DNA from: Roseiarcus sp963749715 | Lineage (GTDB): Bacteria > Pseudomonadota > Alphaproteobacteria > Rhizobiales > Beijerinckiaceae | Length of the DNA stretch: 64,000 bases | Assembly (NCBI GenBank): GCA_963749715.1 | Contig: CAVVNR010000013.1 | Location: forward strand, 139,567 to 203,566 | Direction: 5' to 3' | Part shown: positions 28,073 through 37,720 of the stretch, in pieces | Layout: every line of letters begins with the position of its first letter | Numbering within the stretch: position 1 is the first letter of the stretch | Position numbers and translations under genes: made by a program | The notes under the pieces: generated by a model | Told to the model about the DNA's origin: nothing | Database searches by the model: none | Seen by the model: the letters and a program-made list of their open reading frames with translations, nothing else

Positions 28073-30054
28073 TCGTCGAGATCGGTCATTTCGCCCTCGT
28101 GCTCGCGCTTGGCGCAGCCCTCGCCCAGACGGTCGCGCCGTTCTGGGGCGCGCGGGTCGGCGACAGCGCGCTGATGGGGGTCGGGGGGAGCGCCGCGCTG
28201 ATTTAGCTCGCGCTGATCGCGATCGCCTTCGCCGCGCTCGTCAATGCGCATCTGACCTCGGATTTCTCGGTTCTCAACGTCGCGGAGAATTCGCACAGCG
28301 CAGTGCCGGCGATCTACAAGATCTCCGGCGTCTGGGGGAACCACGAAGGCTCGATGCTGCTGTGGGTCCTCATTCTCGCGATCTTCGGCGCGCTCGTCGC
28401 GCTCTTCGGCCGCGGGCTGCCGCGCGCCTTGCGCGCCGACGCGCTTGCTGTTCAAGGCCTGATCAGCCTCGCCTTCCTCGCTTTCATTCTCTTGACCTCG
28501 AACCCGTTCGAGCGGCTGTCGCCGGCCCCGTTCGAGGGACGGGATCTCAATCCCATCCTTCAGGACCCGGGCCTCGCGATCCATCCGCCGCTGCTCTATC
28601 TTGGCTATGTCGGCTTCTCGATCGTCTATTCCTTCGCCGCGGCGGCGCTGATCGAGGGCCGCATCGACGCCGCCTGGGCGCGGTTCGTGCGCCCGTTTAC
28701 CCTCGTCGCCTGGAGTTTTCTCACCCTTGGTATCGCCGCCGGCTCGTTCTGGGCCTATTACACGCTCGGCTGGGGCGGGTTCTGGTTCTGGGACCCGGTC
28801 GAGAACGCCTCCCTCATGCCGTGGCTGGCTGGTACGGCTTTCGTCCATTCGGTCGCGGTGATGGAGAAGCGCGACGCGCTCAAGGTGTGGACGATCTTTC
28901 TCGCCATCCTCGCCTTCTCCTTTTCGCTGCTCGGCACCTTTCTCGTGCGCTCGGGCGTGCTGACCTCGGTGCACGCCTTCGCCAGCGATCCCCGCCGCGG
29001 CGTTTTCATCCTGGCGATCCTGACGCTGTTCATTTTCGGTTCGTTCGCCCTGTTCGCCTGGCGGGCCCCGATGCTGAAGCAGGGCGGACTGTTCGCGCCG
29101 ATCTCGCGCGAAGGCGCGCTCATCGTCAACAATCTCCTGCTGACGACCTCGTGTGCGACCGTGCTGTTCGGCACCCTCTACCCGCTGGCGCTGGAGCAAC
29201 TGACCGGCGAGAAAATCACCGTCGGCGCGCCCTTCTTCAACCTGACTTGCGGCGCGCTGTTGATGACCGCGTGCTTCGTTGCGCCATTCGGCTTCTCGCT
29301 CGCCTGGAAGCGCGGCGATCTGCTTGGCGTCGTGCAGCGGCTCACCATCGCCATTGTCGTCGGCGCGGTGATCGCGGTCCTCGGCGCGGCGTGGCTCAGC
29401 GGCAGGTCGATTTTCGCGCCACTCGCGGCGGGCCTGGCGATTTTCGTCATCATCGGCACGCTGATCGAAGTCGTTACGCGCGCGCGGCGGCCGGGCCTTG
29501 CACCAGGCGTCGCGCTCAAGCGCGCCCTCGGGCTGCCGTTGTCGTTCTACGGCGCGGCGCTCGCCCATCTCGGCCTCGGAGTGACCCTGCTCGGCCTCGC
29601 GGGTCTCGGCTTCGGCGCCGAGACGATCGCGACCCTGCATCGAGGCGTCGCCGAGCGCGTCGGGCCTTATTCGATCACGCTCGATTCGGTCGGCGAGCGG
29701 GTCGGACCGAACTACAAGGAAACGGCGACGTCGATGAGCGTGCGCGCCGGCGACGCCGTCGTCGCTGAGATCGCGCCGGCGCGCCGGCAGTTCTCCGCGC
29801 GACAGATGACGACGACCCAGGCGGGTCTGGCGACGTTGAATTTCGGCCAGGTGTATGTCGCGATCGCCGACCCGACACCTGACGGCGACGTGCCTGCCCG
29901 CCTCTATTGGAAACCTTTGGTGACGCTGATCTGGCTCGGCGCCGGCGCCATGGCGCTCGGCGGCGCCTTATCGCTCGCCGACCGGCGTCTTCGCTTCGGC
30001 GCCGCTGCGCGCGCGAAGGCCGGCGCCAGCTCGCTCGCCCAGCCGGCGCAATGA
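28069..30054 (+). pseudogene. ccmF: Heme lyase CcmF (CycK) with an in-frame amber codon
   Basis: The gene is 1986 bases, encoding about 661 residues, and runs from an ATG overlapping the ccmE stop to a TGA overlapping ccmH. The frame is intact except for TAG at 28204-28206 (codon 46), where relatives usually have Gln; a C-to-T change of CAG explains it. After it come the conserved WGNHEGSMLLWV, PPLLYLGYVGF, the heme-handling GGFWFWDPVENASLMPWL and LVRSGVLTSVHAF. No good restart codon lies soon after the stop, and a restart would lose the first membrane helices. Either a sequencing error or a mutation that abolishes c-type cytochrome assembly. Confidence 0.8.
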
Positions 30055-30524
30055 CGATCCGGCTGCTTCGCTTTCTGGTCCTGTTCGCGCTCGCGCTCGC
30101 TTCGCCGTCGGCGCTGGCCGTGCAGCCGGACGAAGTGATGAAGGACCCGGCGCTCGAGGCGCGGGCGCGCGCGCTGTCGGAGGAATTGCGCTGCATGGTC
30201 TGCCAGAACCAGTCGATCGACGATTCCGACGCCCCGCTCGCGCGCGATATTCGCTTGCTGATCCGGCAGCGCATCGAAATGGGGGAGAGCAACGACACCG
30301 TCCGCGCCTATCTGGTGTCGCGCTACGGCGATTTCATTCTGCTCAAGCCGCCGTTCAAACCGGAAACGCTGCTGTTGTGGCTGAGCCCGGCGCTGGCGTT
30401 GTGCCTCGGTCTCGCCGCCGCGCTCTTCGCATGGCGCCGCGCGCCCCGGGCGACGCCGCGCTTGAGCAGCGAGGAGGAAGCAGAGCTCGCGGCGCTGAGC
30501 AAAGGAGACGCGCCCGGTGGCTGA
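30051..30524 (+). CDS. ccmH: Cytochrome c maturation protein CcmH (CycL)
   Basis: A 157-residue membrane-anchored thiol-disulfide protein. Signal peptide (1-23), the redox motif LRCMVCQ (Cys48, Cys51; usually LRCLVCQ), then a membrane helix near residues 105-127 (LLLWLSPALALCLGLAAALF). It reduces the apocytochrome heme-binding cysteines before ligation. The start overlaps ccmF by four bases, completing the ccmI-E-F-H order. Confidence 0.92.
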   Translation: MTIRLLRFLVLFALALASPSALAVQPDEVMKDPALEARARALSEELRCMVCQNQSIDDSDAPLARDIRLLIRQRIEMGESNDTVRAYLVSRYGDFILLKPPFKPETLLLWLSPALALCLGLAAALFAWRRAPRATPRLSSEEEAELAALSKGDAPGG

Positions 30525-30984
30525 CGGCCGGAGCCTGGGGGCTTCCCGGACGTCGCGCTCTCGCGCGGTCCAGCGCGCTGTGTTGGCCGCGGCGCTGGCC
30601 TGTGGCCCCGTCATCCCGGATTCGGCGCTCGCCAGTTCCTGCAGCAAGGAGGTCGTGGCGCACATCCGAGTGACCCCGGGTCAGGCCTGCTGGAGCTATC
30701 GCGGCGCGGCGACGACGTTTGTAGGCAAGTTCGGCGTCGGCAAGACCATCGTCGCGCAGATGATCGGGGAAGCCTCCGTCCATGATCCGCGCAGCGGAAG
30801 CGCCGCGACCGTATCGCGCCCGCGCGATCCAAACGTCGAGGGGCCGGGCGGTTTCTTTTTCGCCGACGCGCAGGCCCCGGGCCTGTTGACGTTTGTCGCG
30901 CCCGCAAATGGAGCCTATCGATTTAGCTTTTCGCCCTGCGCGATGTGGGGCGGGCCCGGCGCGGTCAAGATTTGTGCGCGCTGA
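30517..30984 (+). CDS. Exported hypothetical protein
   Basis: A 155-residue protein starting at a GTG that overlaps the end of ccmH by eight bases. An N-terminal signal (about 1-40, ending DSALAS) is followed by a domain with several cysteines (SSCSKE, GQACWS, SPCAMW, KICAR) and GPGGFFFADAQAPG, so it is probably periplasmic with disulfides. I do not recognise the family. It may be co-transcribed with the ccm genes. Ends eight bases before the convergent ispZ gene. Confidence 0.65.
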   Translation: MADGRSLGASRTSRSRAVQRAVLAAALACGPVIPDSALASSCSKEVVAHIRVTPGQACWSYRGAATTFVGKFGVGKTIVAQMIGEASVHDPRSGSAATVSRPRDPNVEGPGGFFFADAQAPGLLTFVAPANGAYRFSFSPCAMWGGPGAVKICAR

Positions 30985-30992
30985 CGGCGGAG

Positions 30993-31604
30993 CTAAAGAT
31001 CGTCTCCCCCTTCTTGCTCCTTTGCCTCGTAGCGCATGATGAGCGGCGCCTGGGCGAGCGCGAACAGGAGGGTGATCGGCAGGAACCCGAACGTCTTGAA
31101 CTTGACCCAGAGGTCCGTCGACTGGGTGCGCCAGACGACCTCGTTGAGGACCGCGAGGGCTAGGAAGAAGAACGCCCAGCGCCAGGTCAGCTTGCGCCAT
31201 CCCTCCTCGGTCACGTGCAAGGCCCCGTCGAACAGGATCTTGAGCAGCGGTCGCTTGAGCCAGAGCCCGGCGAACAGCGCCGCGCCGAACAGGAGATAGA
31301 GCGCCGTCGGCTTGATTTTGATCAGCGTCTCGTCGTGAAAGATGAGGGTCAGCGAACCGAAGATGAGGACAATGACCGCGGTCACCAGCGGCATCACCGG
31401 AATGCGCTTCAGAATCGCGTAGGAGACGGCGAGCGTGACAATCACGCCTGCCATCAGGACGCCGGTCGCGGCGAAAATGCCGAGCCTCGAGTAGACGGCG
31501 AAGAACAGCGCCAGCGGCCCGAGCTCGAGCACGAGCTTGAGCATCGGATTGAGCGCCTTGCGCTGCGGCGGAGCTGCGGCTTCGGTCATGTTCGTTCCCG
31601 TCAT
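30993..31604 (-). CDS. yciB: Intracellular septation protein A family (YciB/IspZ)
   Basis: A 203-residue inner-membrane protein with about five hydrophobic helices. Family landmarks are LELGPLALFFAVYSRLGIFA, DETLIKIKPTALYLLFGAAL, the GWRKLTWRWAFFFLALAVLN segment and DLWVKFKTFGFLP. YciB/IspZ proteins affect cell-envelope and septum formation. Its ATG directly abuts the ftsY stop, so ftsY and this gene form an operon. Confidence 0.9.
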   Translation of the reverse strand: MTGTNMTEAAAPPQRKALNPMLKLVLELGPLALFFAVYSRLGIFAATGVLMAGVIVTLAVSYAILKRIPVMPLVTAVIVLIFGSLTLIFHDETLIKIKPTALYLLFGAALFAGLWLKRPLLKILFDGALHVTEEGWRKLTWRWAFFFLALAVLNEVVWRTQSTDLWVKFKTFGFLPITLLFALAQAPLIMRYEAKEQEGGDDL

Positions 31605-32741
31605 TTAGGGCGCATCCGCTCGCTCGACCCCCGCGATCGCCTCGGCGAAATCGCGCGCGGCGAAAAGCTCGAGATCGTCGACGCCCTCGCCGACGCCGAT
31701 GAAATGCACCGGAAGCGCAAACTTGTCGGCGATCGCCACCAGGATGCCGCCGCGGGCGGTGCCGTCGAGCTTGGTCATTGCGAGGCCGGTGACGCCCGCG
31801 GTGCGGCCGAAGATCTCGACCTGGCTCAGCGCATTCTGCCCGACGGTGGCGTCGAGCACGAGCAGCACCGCGTGCGGCGCGGAAGCGTCGATCTTCTTCA
31901 TCACCCGGATGATCTTTTCGAGTTCGCTCATGAGCTCCGCGCGATTCTGCAATCGTCCCGCGGTGTCCATGAGCACAACGTCGACGCCAAGCTCGCGGGC
32001 GCGGGTGATCGCGTCGAAGGCGAGCCCGGCCGCGTCGGCGCCTTGCTCGCGCTCGACGAGGGCGGAAAACGTGCGCCTCGCCCAGATGCGCAATTGCTCG
32101 ATCGCCGCGGCGCGGAAGGTATCGCCGGCGGCGAGCAGCACCGTTTTCCCCTCTGCCCTGAACTTGGCGGCGAGCTTGCCGATCGTGGTCGTCTTGCCGG
32201 AGCCGTTGACGCCGACGACGAGGATAACGAACGGGCGTTTTTCCGGGTCGATCGCGAGCGGGCGGGCAACCGGGGCGAGGGAGCGCTCGATCTCGGTCGC
32301 AAGGATGCGCTTCACCTCCTCGGGATCGATCGCGCGCTCGTAGCGCCCGCGAGCGACGGCTTCACGGATGCGAGAAGCCGCGGGAAGACCGAGATCGGCC
32401 TGGATGAGAACATCCTCAAGATCGTCAAGCGAGGCGGCGTCGAGCTTTCGCTTGGTGAAAATGTCGGCGACGCCCCGCGCGATGGCCGTTGACGAGCGCG
32501 AGAGGCCCGAACGAAGGCGCCAAAGCCAGCTCTGCCGCGGCTCCGGGAGGCTTGGAGCGGGAGCAACCGGCGGTGGCTCGGCAGGCTGCGGCGGTTCGAC
32601 CGGCGGCGCGGTCGGCGCGTCTGCGCCGCCGAACCAGCGGCGAAACCCACCCGACTTCCCTTTCTTCTCATCGTCCTCGTCCAAATTGAAATAACCTCGC
32701 AACCCCGCCCCTTTGCGCGGGCGGCCCGGTTGGCATAGCAC
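31605..32741 (-). CDS. ftsY: Signal recognition particle receptor FtsY
   Basis: The SRP receptor GTPase, up to 378 residues. An acidic, Pro-rich N-terminal region (1-75) is followed by the four-helix N domain and the GTPase G domain: GVNGSGKTTTIGKL (P loop), DTAGRLQNR (G3), TKLDGTARGG (G4) and the C-terminal GVGEGVDDL. It docks ribosome-SRP complexes at the membrane. The ATG at 32741 is the longest start; since the domain begins much later, a shorter start near the acidic LDEDDEKK is also possible. The 5' end nearly touches the divergent pseudouridine synthase gene. Confidence 0.93.
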   Translation of the reverse strand: MLCQPGRPRKGAGLRGYFNLDEDDEKKGKSGGFRRWFGGADAPTAPPVEPPQPAEPPPVAPAPSLPEPRQSWLWRLRSGLSRSSTAIARGVADIFTKRKLDAASLDDLEDVLIQADLGLPAASRIREAVARGRYERAIDPEEVKRILATEIERSLAPVARPLAIDPEKRPFVILVVGVNGSGKTTTIGKLAAKFRAEGKTVLLAAGDTFRAAAIEQLRIWARRTFSALVEREQGADAAGLAFDAITRARELGVDVVLMDTAGRLQNRAELMSELEKIIRVMKKIDASAPHAVLLVLDATVGQNALSQVEIFGRTAGVTGLAMTKLDGTARGGILVAIADKFALPVHFIGVGEGVDDLELFAARDFAEAIAGVERADAP

Positions 32742-32748
32742 TCAACCC

Positions 32749-33444
32749 ATGACGCCGGAAGAAACAAGAGCGCGGCTCCTCTATCGCGACGGGCTGATGC
32801 TGGTCCTCGACAAGCCCGCGGGCGTCGCGGTCCACCGCGGCCCGAAAGGCGGCTCAAGCCTCGAGGACGATTTCGACGCGCTCAGGTTCGGACTGCCTCG
32901 AAAGCCGGCGCTCGCCCACCGGCTCGACCGCGAGACGGCCGGCTGCCTCATTCTCGGCCGCCATCATAAAGCGCTGGAGACATTGGGGCTCTTATTCAAG
33001 CAGGGCAAGATCGGCAAGACCTATTGGTCGATCGTCGCCGGCGAGCCTGAGGGCGAGGAGGGGACGATCGACCTGCCGCTCGGCCGGCTCGACGACAAGC
33101 GCGGTTGGTGGATGAAGGTCGATCCGAACGGGCAAAAGGCGCTGACCCTCTGGCGCGTCAAGGGACGCGCGGTCTGGCAAGGCGCGCCGATCGCCTGGCT
33201 CGAGCTTGAACCGAAAACGGGACGCACGCATCAACTGCGGGTCCATTGCGCTTCGCAGGGCTGGCCGATCCTGGGCGATGCAATCTACGGCGCCCGCGCT
33301 GAGATTCCGCTGCAGCTGCTCGCGCGCAAGGTCGTGGCGCCGCTCACAAAGGGAAAGCCGCCGATCGAGGTCGAGGCGCCCGCCCCGACGCACATGCTGG
33401 CGACGCTCGCGGCTTGCGCCTTCAAGGGCGATGCTCCTCCATAG
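32749..33444 (+). CDS. RluA-family RNA pseudouridine synthase
   Basis: A 231-residue enzyme that isomerises uridine in RNA. The catalytic Asp lies in HRLDRETAGCLILGR; KPKTGRTHQLRVHCASQGWP and GDAIYG follow as in all RluA members. There is no S4 domain, so it is the short RluA/TruC type; whether the target is rRNA or tRNA cannot be told. It starts at the ATG at 32749, divergent from ftsY with only eight bases between. Confidence 0.88.
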   Translation: MTPEETRARLLYRDGLMLVLDKPAGVAVHRGPKGGSSLEDDFDALRFGLPRKPALAHRLDRETAGCLILGRHHKALETLGLLFKQGKIGKTYWSIVAGEPEGEEGTIDLPLGRLDDKRGWWMKVDPNGQKALTLWRVKGRAVWQGAPIAWLELEPKTGRTHQLRVHCASQGWPILGDAIYGARAEIPLQLLARKVVAPLTKGKPPIEVEAPAPTHMLATLAACAFKGDAPP

Positions 33445-33575
33445 ACGCGGCCGCACGCTGTAGGGCCGGGCCGACGACCCGGCCGGCGGGGAGCCGGCGG
33501 GGGTCGGGCGATTGTGCGCCGCAGCAGATTGTGAAAGGGTCTCTGATCCTTGCCCTTTCCGCGCCCCATAGGCCC

Positions 33576-36500
33576 ATGCCGATCCGAGCCGCCATCCATC
33601 ACCTGACGCATTACAAATATGACCGCCCGGTCTCGCTCGGCCCGCAGATCATCCGGCTCAGGCCCGCACCCCACAGCCGCACACGGGTGGTATCGCACTC
33701 GCTGAAGGTTTCTCCCGACAACCATTTCGTGAACCATCAGCAAGACCCGTACGGCAACTGGCTGGCGCGTTACGTCTTCCCGGAACTCGTCACTGAACTG
33801 AAGATCGAAGTCGACGTCGTCGCCGACATGACGGTTTACAACCCGTTCGATTTCTTCGTCGAAGAGAGCGCGGAGATTTGGCCGTTCGAATACGGCGAGG
33901 ATATGCGGCCCGATCTCGTCATCTACCGCACGCCCGAGCCCGTAGGGCCCCAGCTCGAGGCCTTCCTGAAGCGGATCGACCGATCGCCCAAGCGCACCGT
34001 CGATTTCGTGGTCGATCTCAACAGCCGCCTTTCGCGCGAGATCAAATATCTCATACGGATGGAGCCGGGGGTGCAAAGCCCGGAGGAGACGCTGGAGCGC
34101 GCGTCTGGCTCATGCCGCAATTCGAGCTGGCTCCTGGTCCAGATCCTGCGCAACCTCGGCCTCGCCGCCCGTTTCGTCTCCGGCTATCTGATCCAGCTCA
34201 AGCCCGATCTGGTCGCCCTCGACGGCCCCCCCGGCACGGACCACGACTTCACCGACCTCCATGCCTGGGCCGAGGTCTATCTTCCCGGCGCCGGCTGGAT
34301 CGGGCTCGATCCGACTTCGGGCTTGTTCACTGGCGAAAGCCATATCCCGCTCGCCGCGACGCCCCATTACCGCAACGCCGCGCCGATTTCCGGTCTCGCG
34401 AGTTTCGCCAATGTCGATTTCGCGTTCGACATGCGGGTCGAGCGGGTCGCCGAGCATCCGCGCATTACCAAGCCCTTTTCGGAAGAAGCGTGGAAGGCGC
34501 TCGACGCTCTTGGCGAGCAGGTCGACAAGAAGCTCGTCGCCGATGATGTCAGGCTCACCATGGGCGGCGAGCCGACCTTCGTCTCGATCGACGATTTCGA
34601 ATCTCCCGAGTGGAACACCGACGCCGTCGGCCCGACCAAGCGCGCGCTCGCCGACCGGCTCATCCGGCGCCTTCGCGACCGTTTCGCGCCCGCCGGCTTC
34701 CTGCACTACGGGCAGGGCAAATGGTATCCGGGCGAGACGCTGCCGCGGTGGACGTTCTCGCTCTACTGGCGGCGCGACTTGAAGCCGATTTGGCTGAACC
34801 CAAAGCGCATCGCGGTCGAGGGAGTCGAGACCGGCGCGACCAGCGGCAGCGCCCGCGCGCTCCTCGACGCGATCGCCTCCGAGCTCGGCGTCGCCTCCGA
34901 CTTCGTCGCCCCGGCCTACGAGGATCCCGCCGAGTGGATCGTGAAGGAGGCCAATCTGCCGGCGAATGTCTCGCCGGAGAACTCTAAGCTCAAGGACCCG
35001 GAAGAGCGCCACCGGATCGCCCGCGTCTTCTCGCGCGGCCTGACCGAACCGTCCGGATATGTGCTGCCGGTCCAGCGCTGGCAGGCGAAGGCGGAAGGCG
35101 CGCGCTGGCGCAGCGAGAAATGGAAAACCCGCCGTGGCGCGCTGCATCTCGTCCCCGGCGATAGCCCGGTCGGCTATCGCCTGCCCCTGGGCGCGCTGCC
35201 TTACGTTCCGCCCGCGTCCTTCCCCTATATCGTCGAGGCCGATCCGACCGAGCCGCGCGGGCCGCTGCCGGATTTTCATGATCCGCGAGAACGCGCCCAG
35301 CGGGTCGCCTCGTTCGCCGCAGCGGAGGCGGGCCAGCAGGAGCGGGTCGAGCAACGGCTCGGGGACATCGACGGGGCCGTTCGCACCGCGGTCACGGTCG
35401 AGGCGCGCGACGGACATCTCTGCGTCTTCCTGCCGCCGGTCGAGCGGCTCGAGGACTATCTCGAGCTGGTCGCCGCCGCCGAGGCGGCGGCCGAGAAGGT
35501 CGGCCTGCCGGTGCAGATCGAGGGCTACCCGCCCCCGGCCGATCCGCGGATGAACGTCATTCGCGTCGCGCCGGACCCGGGCGTGATCGAGGTCAACATC
35601 CATCCCTCATCGACCTGGCGCGAATGCGTCGCGACGACCGAGGCGATCTACGAGGAAGCGCGGCTCGCGCGCCTCGGCGCCGACAAATTCATGATCGACG
35701 GCAAGCATTCCGGCACCGGCGGGGGCAATCATGTCGTCGTCGGCGGAGCGACGCCGCTCGACAGCCCGTTCCTCAGGCGGCCCGACCTTTTGAAAAGCCT
35801 CGTCATCCATTGGCTCAGGCATCCGAGCCTCAGCTATTTCTTCTCCGGTCTGTTCATCGGCCCGACCAGTCAGGCGCCGCGGGTCGACGAGGCGCGCCAC
35901 GACAGCCTTTACGAGCTGGAGATCGCGCTCGCCCAAATCCCGCTACCCGGAAAGGTCGACAACCCCCGGCCATGGCTCATCGATCGCCTGATGCGCAACC
36001 TTCTCACCGATGTCACCGGCAACACCCACCGGGCGGAAATCTGCGTCGACAAGCTCTATTCGCCCGATGGGCCCACCGGCCGTCTCGGCCTCATCGAGTT
36101 CCGCGGCTTCGAGATGCCGCCGGACGCCCGCATGAGCCTCGCCCAGCAACTGCTGATCCGCGCCATCCTCTCGCGGCTATGGCGCGATCCGCTCAGCGGG
36201 CCGCTGCCGCGCTGGGGCTCGTCATTGCACGACCGGTTCATGCTGCCGCACTTCGTCTGGGAGGACATGCTCGATGTGCTCGCCGATCTCAAGGCGCATG
36301 GGCTGACCTTTCGCTCCGACTGGTACGAGGCGCAGGCCGAGTTTCGTTTTCCCTTCTGCGGCGAGGTCGAATACGAAGGCGTCAAGCTCGAGTTGCGCCA
36401 GGCGCTCGAGCCCTGGCATGTTTTGGGCGAGACCGGCGCGATCGGCGGCACGGCGCGCTATACCAACTCTTCGACCGAGCGCGTCCAGGTCAAGCTCACG

Positions 36501-36896
36501 ACCTCGGATCCCGATCGCTACATCGTCGCCTGCAATCGCCGCCGCGTGCCGTTGCGGGGGACAGCGACCGCGGGCGTCGCGGTCGGGGCGGTGCGCTACA
36601 AGGCGTGGAAGCCGGCGATGGCGATGCATCCGACCGTGCCGGTCCAGGCCCCGCTGGTGCTCGACATTTTCGACGCCTGGAGCGGCCGGGCGCTCGGCGG
36701 CTGCGTCTATCACGTCGCCCATCCCGGCGGGCGCAGCTACGACACTTTCCCGGTCAACAGCAACGAGGCCGAGGCGCGGCGCCTGGCGCGCTTCGAGGCG
36801 CGCGGCCACACTCCCGGCGCCTACGAGCCGCCGCCGGAGGCGCCGCATCCCGAGTTTCCTCTGACGCTCGACTTGAGGCGGCCGCCGGGGGTTTAG
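33576..36896 (+). CDS. Large transglutaminase-like protein with DUF2126 domain
   Basis: A 1106-residue cytoplasmic protein. Residues about 1-300 form a bacterial transglutaminase-like cysteine protease fold: SGSCRNSSWLLVQIL holds the catalytic Cys, DLHAWAEVYLPGAGW the His, and GLDPTSG the Asp. The remainder is the long DUF2126 region (DDVRLTMGGEPTFVSIDDFE, GTGGGNHVVVGGATPLDSPF). These proteins are usual in Proteobacteria near ATP-grasp, alpha-E and proteasome-type genes, a set thought to make or cut an unknown peptide; none of those partners is next to it here. The ATG at 33576 matches the normal MPIRAAIHHLTHYKYDR start. Confidence 0.88.
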   Translation: MPIRAAIHHLTHYKYDRPVSLGPQIIRLRPAPHSRTRVVSHSLKVSPDNHFVNHQQDPYGNWLARYVFPELVTELKIEVDVVADMTVYNPFDFFVEESAEIWPFEYGEDMRPDLVIYRTPEPVGPQLEAFLKRIDRSPKRTVDFVVDLNSRLSREIKYLIRMEPGVQSPEETLERASGSCRNSSWLLVQILRNLGLAARFVSGYLIQLKPDLVALDGPPGTDHDFTDLHAWAEVYLPGAGWIGLDPTSGLFTGESHIPLAATPHYRNAAPISGLASFANVDFAFDMRVERVAEHPRITKPFSEEAWKALDALGEQVDKKLVADDVRLTMGGEPTFVSIDDFESPEWNTDAVGPTKRALADRLIRRLRDRFAPAGFLHYGQGKWYPGETLPRWTFSLYWRRDLKPIWLNPKRIAVEGVETGATSGSARALLDAIASELGVASDFVAPAYEDPAEWIVKEANLPANVSPENSKLKDPEERHRIARVFSRGLTEPSGYVLPVQRWQAKAEGARWRSEKWKTRRGALHLVPGDSPVGYRLPLGALPYVPPASFPYIVEADPTEPRGPLPDFHDPRERAQRVASFAAAEAGQQERVEQRLGDIDGAVRTAVTVEARDGHLCVFLPPVERLEDYLELVAAAEAAAEKVGLPVQIEGYPPPADPRMNVIRVAPDPGVIEVNIHPSSTWRECVATTEAIYEEARLARLGADKFMIDGKHSGTGGGNHVVVGGATPLDSPFLRRPDLLKSLVIHWLRHPSLSYFFSGLFIGPTSQAPRVDEARHDSLYELEIALAQIPLPGKVDNPRPWLIDRLMRNLLTDVTGNTHRAEICVDKLYSPDGPTGRLGLIEFRGFEMPPDARMSLAQQLLIRAILSRLWRDPLSGPLPRWGSSLHDRFMLPHFVWEDMLDVLADLKAHGLTFRSDWYEAQAEFRFPFCGEVEYEGVKLELRQALEPWHVLGETGAIGGTARYTNSSTERVQVKLTTSDPDRYIVACNRRRVPLRGTATAGVAVGAVRYKAWKPAMAMHPTVPVQAPLVLDIFDAWSGRALGGCVYHVAHPGGRSYDTFPVNSNEAEARRLARFEARGHTPGAYEPPPEAPHPEFPLTLDLRRPPGV

Positions 36897-37720
36897 CCTT
36901 TATCCGCGAACGCCCCCTCGATCTCTTTGCGCGCGCCAAGTCCGGTTAGGGCGTCGAAGCGGCCGTGCTCGGCGATGTCTTTCGCCGCGCGCATGAATCC
37001 GCCCCAGGCGGCGGAGGCGAGCGCGCCGCCGGTCGAGATGCGCTTGACGCCGAGATCTTCGAGCTGACGCTTGGTCAATCCCGGCCAGCCGACGAGCACG
37101 TTGACCGGCAGATTTCCGGCGACGCGCACGACCTCGGTAATTTCTTCAGGCGTTCTCACGAACGGCGCGTACAGCACGTCGGCGCCGGCTTCCGCGTAAG
37201 CCGCGAGGCGGCGCAGCGCTTCGGGAAGCCCGCCCGCCTGACGCAGGATCGCTTCGCTCCGCGCGGTCAGCAGCACCGTCTCGCCGCTCGCGTTGATCGC
37301 CGCGCGCGCCGCGCGCAAGCGATCGACCGCTTCGCTGAGTCCGTAGAGGGGCGCAGCGGGATCGCCGGTGTAATCCTCGATCGAGAAGCCGGAGACGCCC
37401 GCGCCGACGCACAAGCGCGCGCTTTCGTGGACGCCCTCGGCGTCGCGCGCAAAGCCGGCCTCGAAATCTGCGTTGAGCGGCAGGTCGGTCGCCGCCGCGA
37501 GATCGCGGATGTGGCTCAGCGCATAGGCTCGATCGACGGCGCCGTCCGCCTTGCCTGCGGCGAAGGCCATGCCGGCGCTCGTGCTCGCGAGCGCCGAAAA
37601 GCCGAGCGAGGCGAGATATTTCGCCGAGCCGACGTCGAACGGATTGGGCATGACGAAGCAGCCGGGGGCCCGGTGCAATTCTGCGAAGCGGGCGCGCTTC
37701 TGAGCGGTGGTCTGCGTCAT
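36893..37720 (-). CDS. Isocitrate lyase/PEP mutase-family protein
   Basis: A 275-residue TIM-barrel of the isocitrate lyase/phosphoenolpyruvate mutase superfamily. Landmarks are FVMPNPFDVGSAKYLASLGF, the metal-binding NADFEAGFARD, GFSIEDYTGDP, LLTARSEA and a C-terminal GVKRISTGGALA. It may act as a carboxyvinyl-phosphonate-type mutase or a C-C lyase such as oxaloacetate or methylisocitrate cleavage; the substrate is not clear. Its ATG overlaps the stop of the upstream GNAT gene by four bases. Confidence 0.85.
   Translation of the reverse strand: MTQTTAQKRARFAELHRAPGCFVMPNPFDVGSAKYLASLGFSALASTSAGMAFAAGKADGAVDRAYALSHIRDLAAATDLPLNADFEAGFARDAEGVHESARLCVGAGVSGFSIEDYTGDPAAPLYGLSEAVDRLRAARAAINASGETVLLTARSEAILRQAGGLPEALRRLAAYAEAGADVLYAPFVRTPEEITEVVRVAGNLPVNVLVGWPGLTKRQLEDLGVKRISTGGALASAAWGGFMRAAKDIAEHGRFDALTGLGARKEIEGAFADKG

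Noticed and set aside
28204..28206. Amber codon in ccmF as a recoded amino acid such as pyrrolysine
   Set aside because: Pyrrolysine is confined to methylamine methyltransferases in a few lineages; no pyl genes are seen, and a simple C-to-T change or error explains the codon.
27994..29640. A 548-residue reverse-strand open frame across ccmE and ccmF
   Set aside because: It lies antisense to conserved ccm genes, is made mostly of Arg, Glu, Gly and Ala, and has no family signature; it is a GC-driven shadow.
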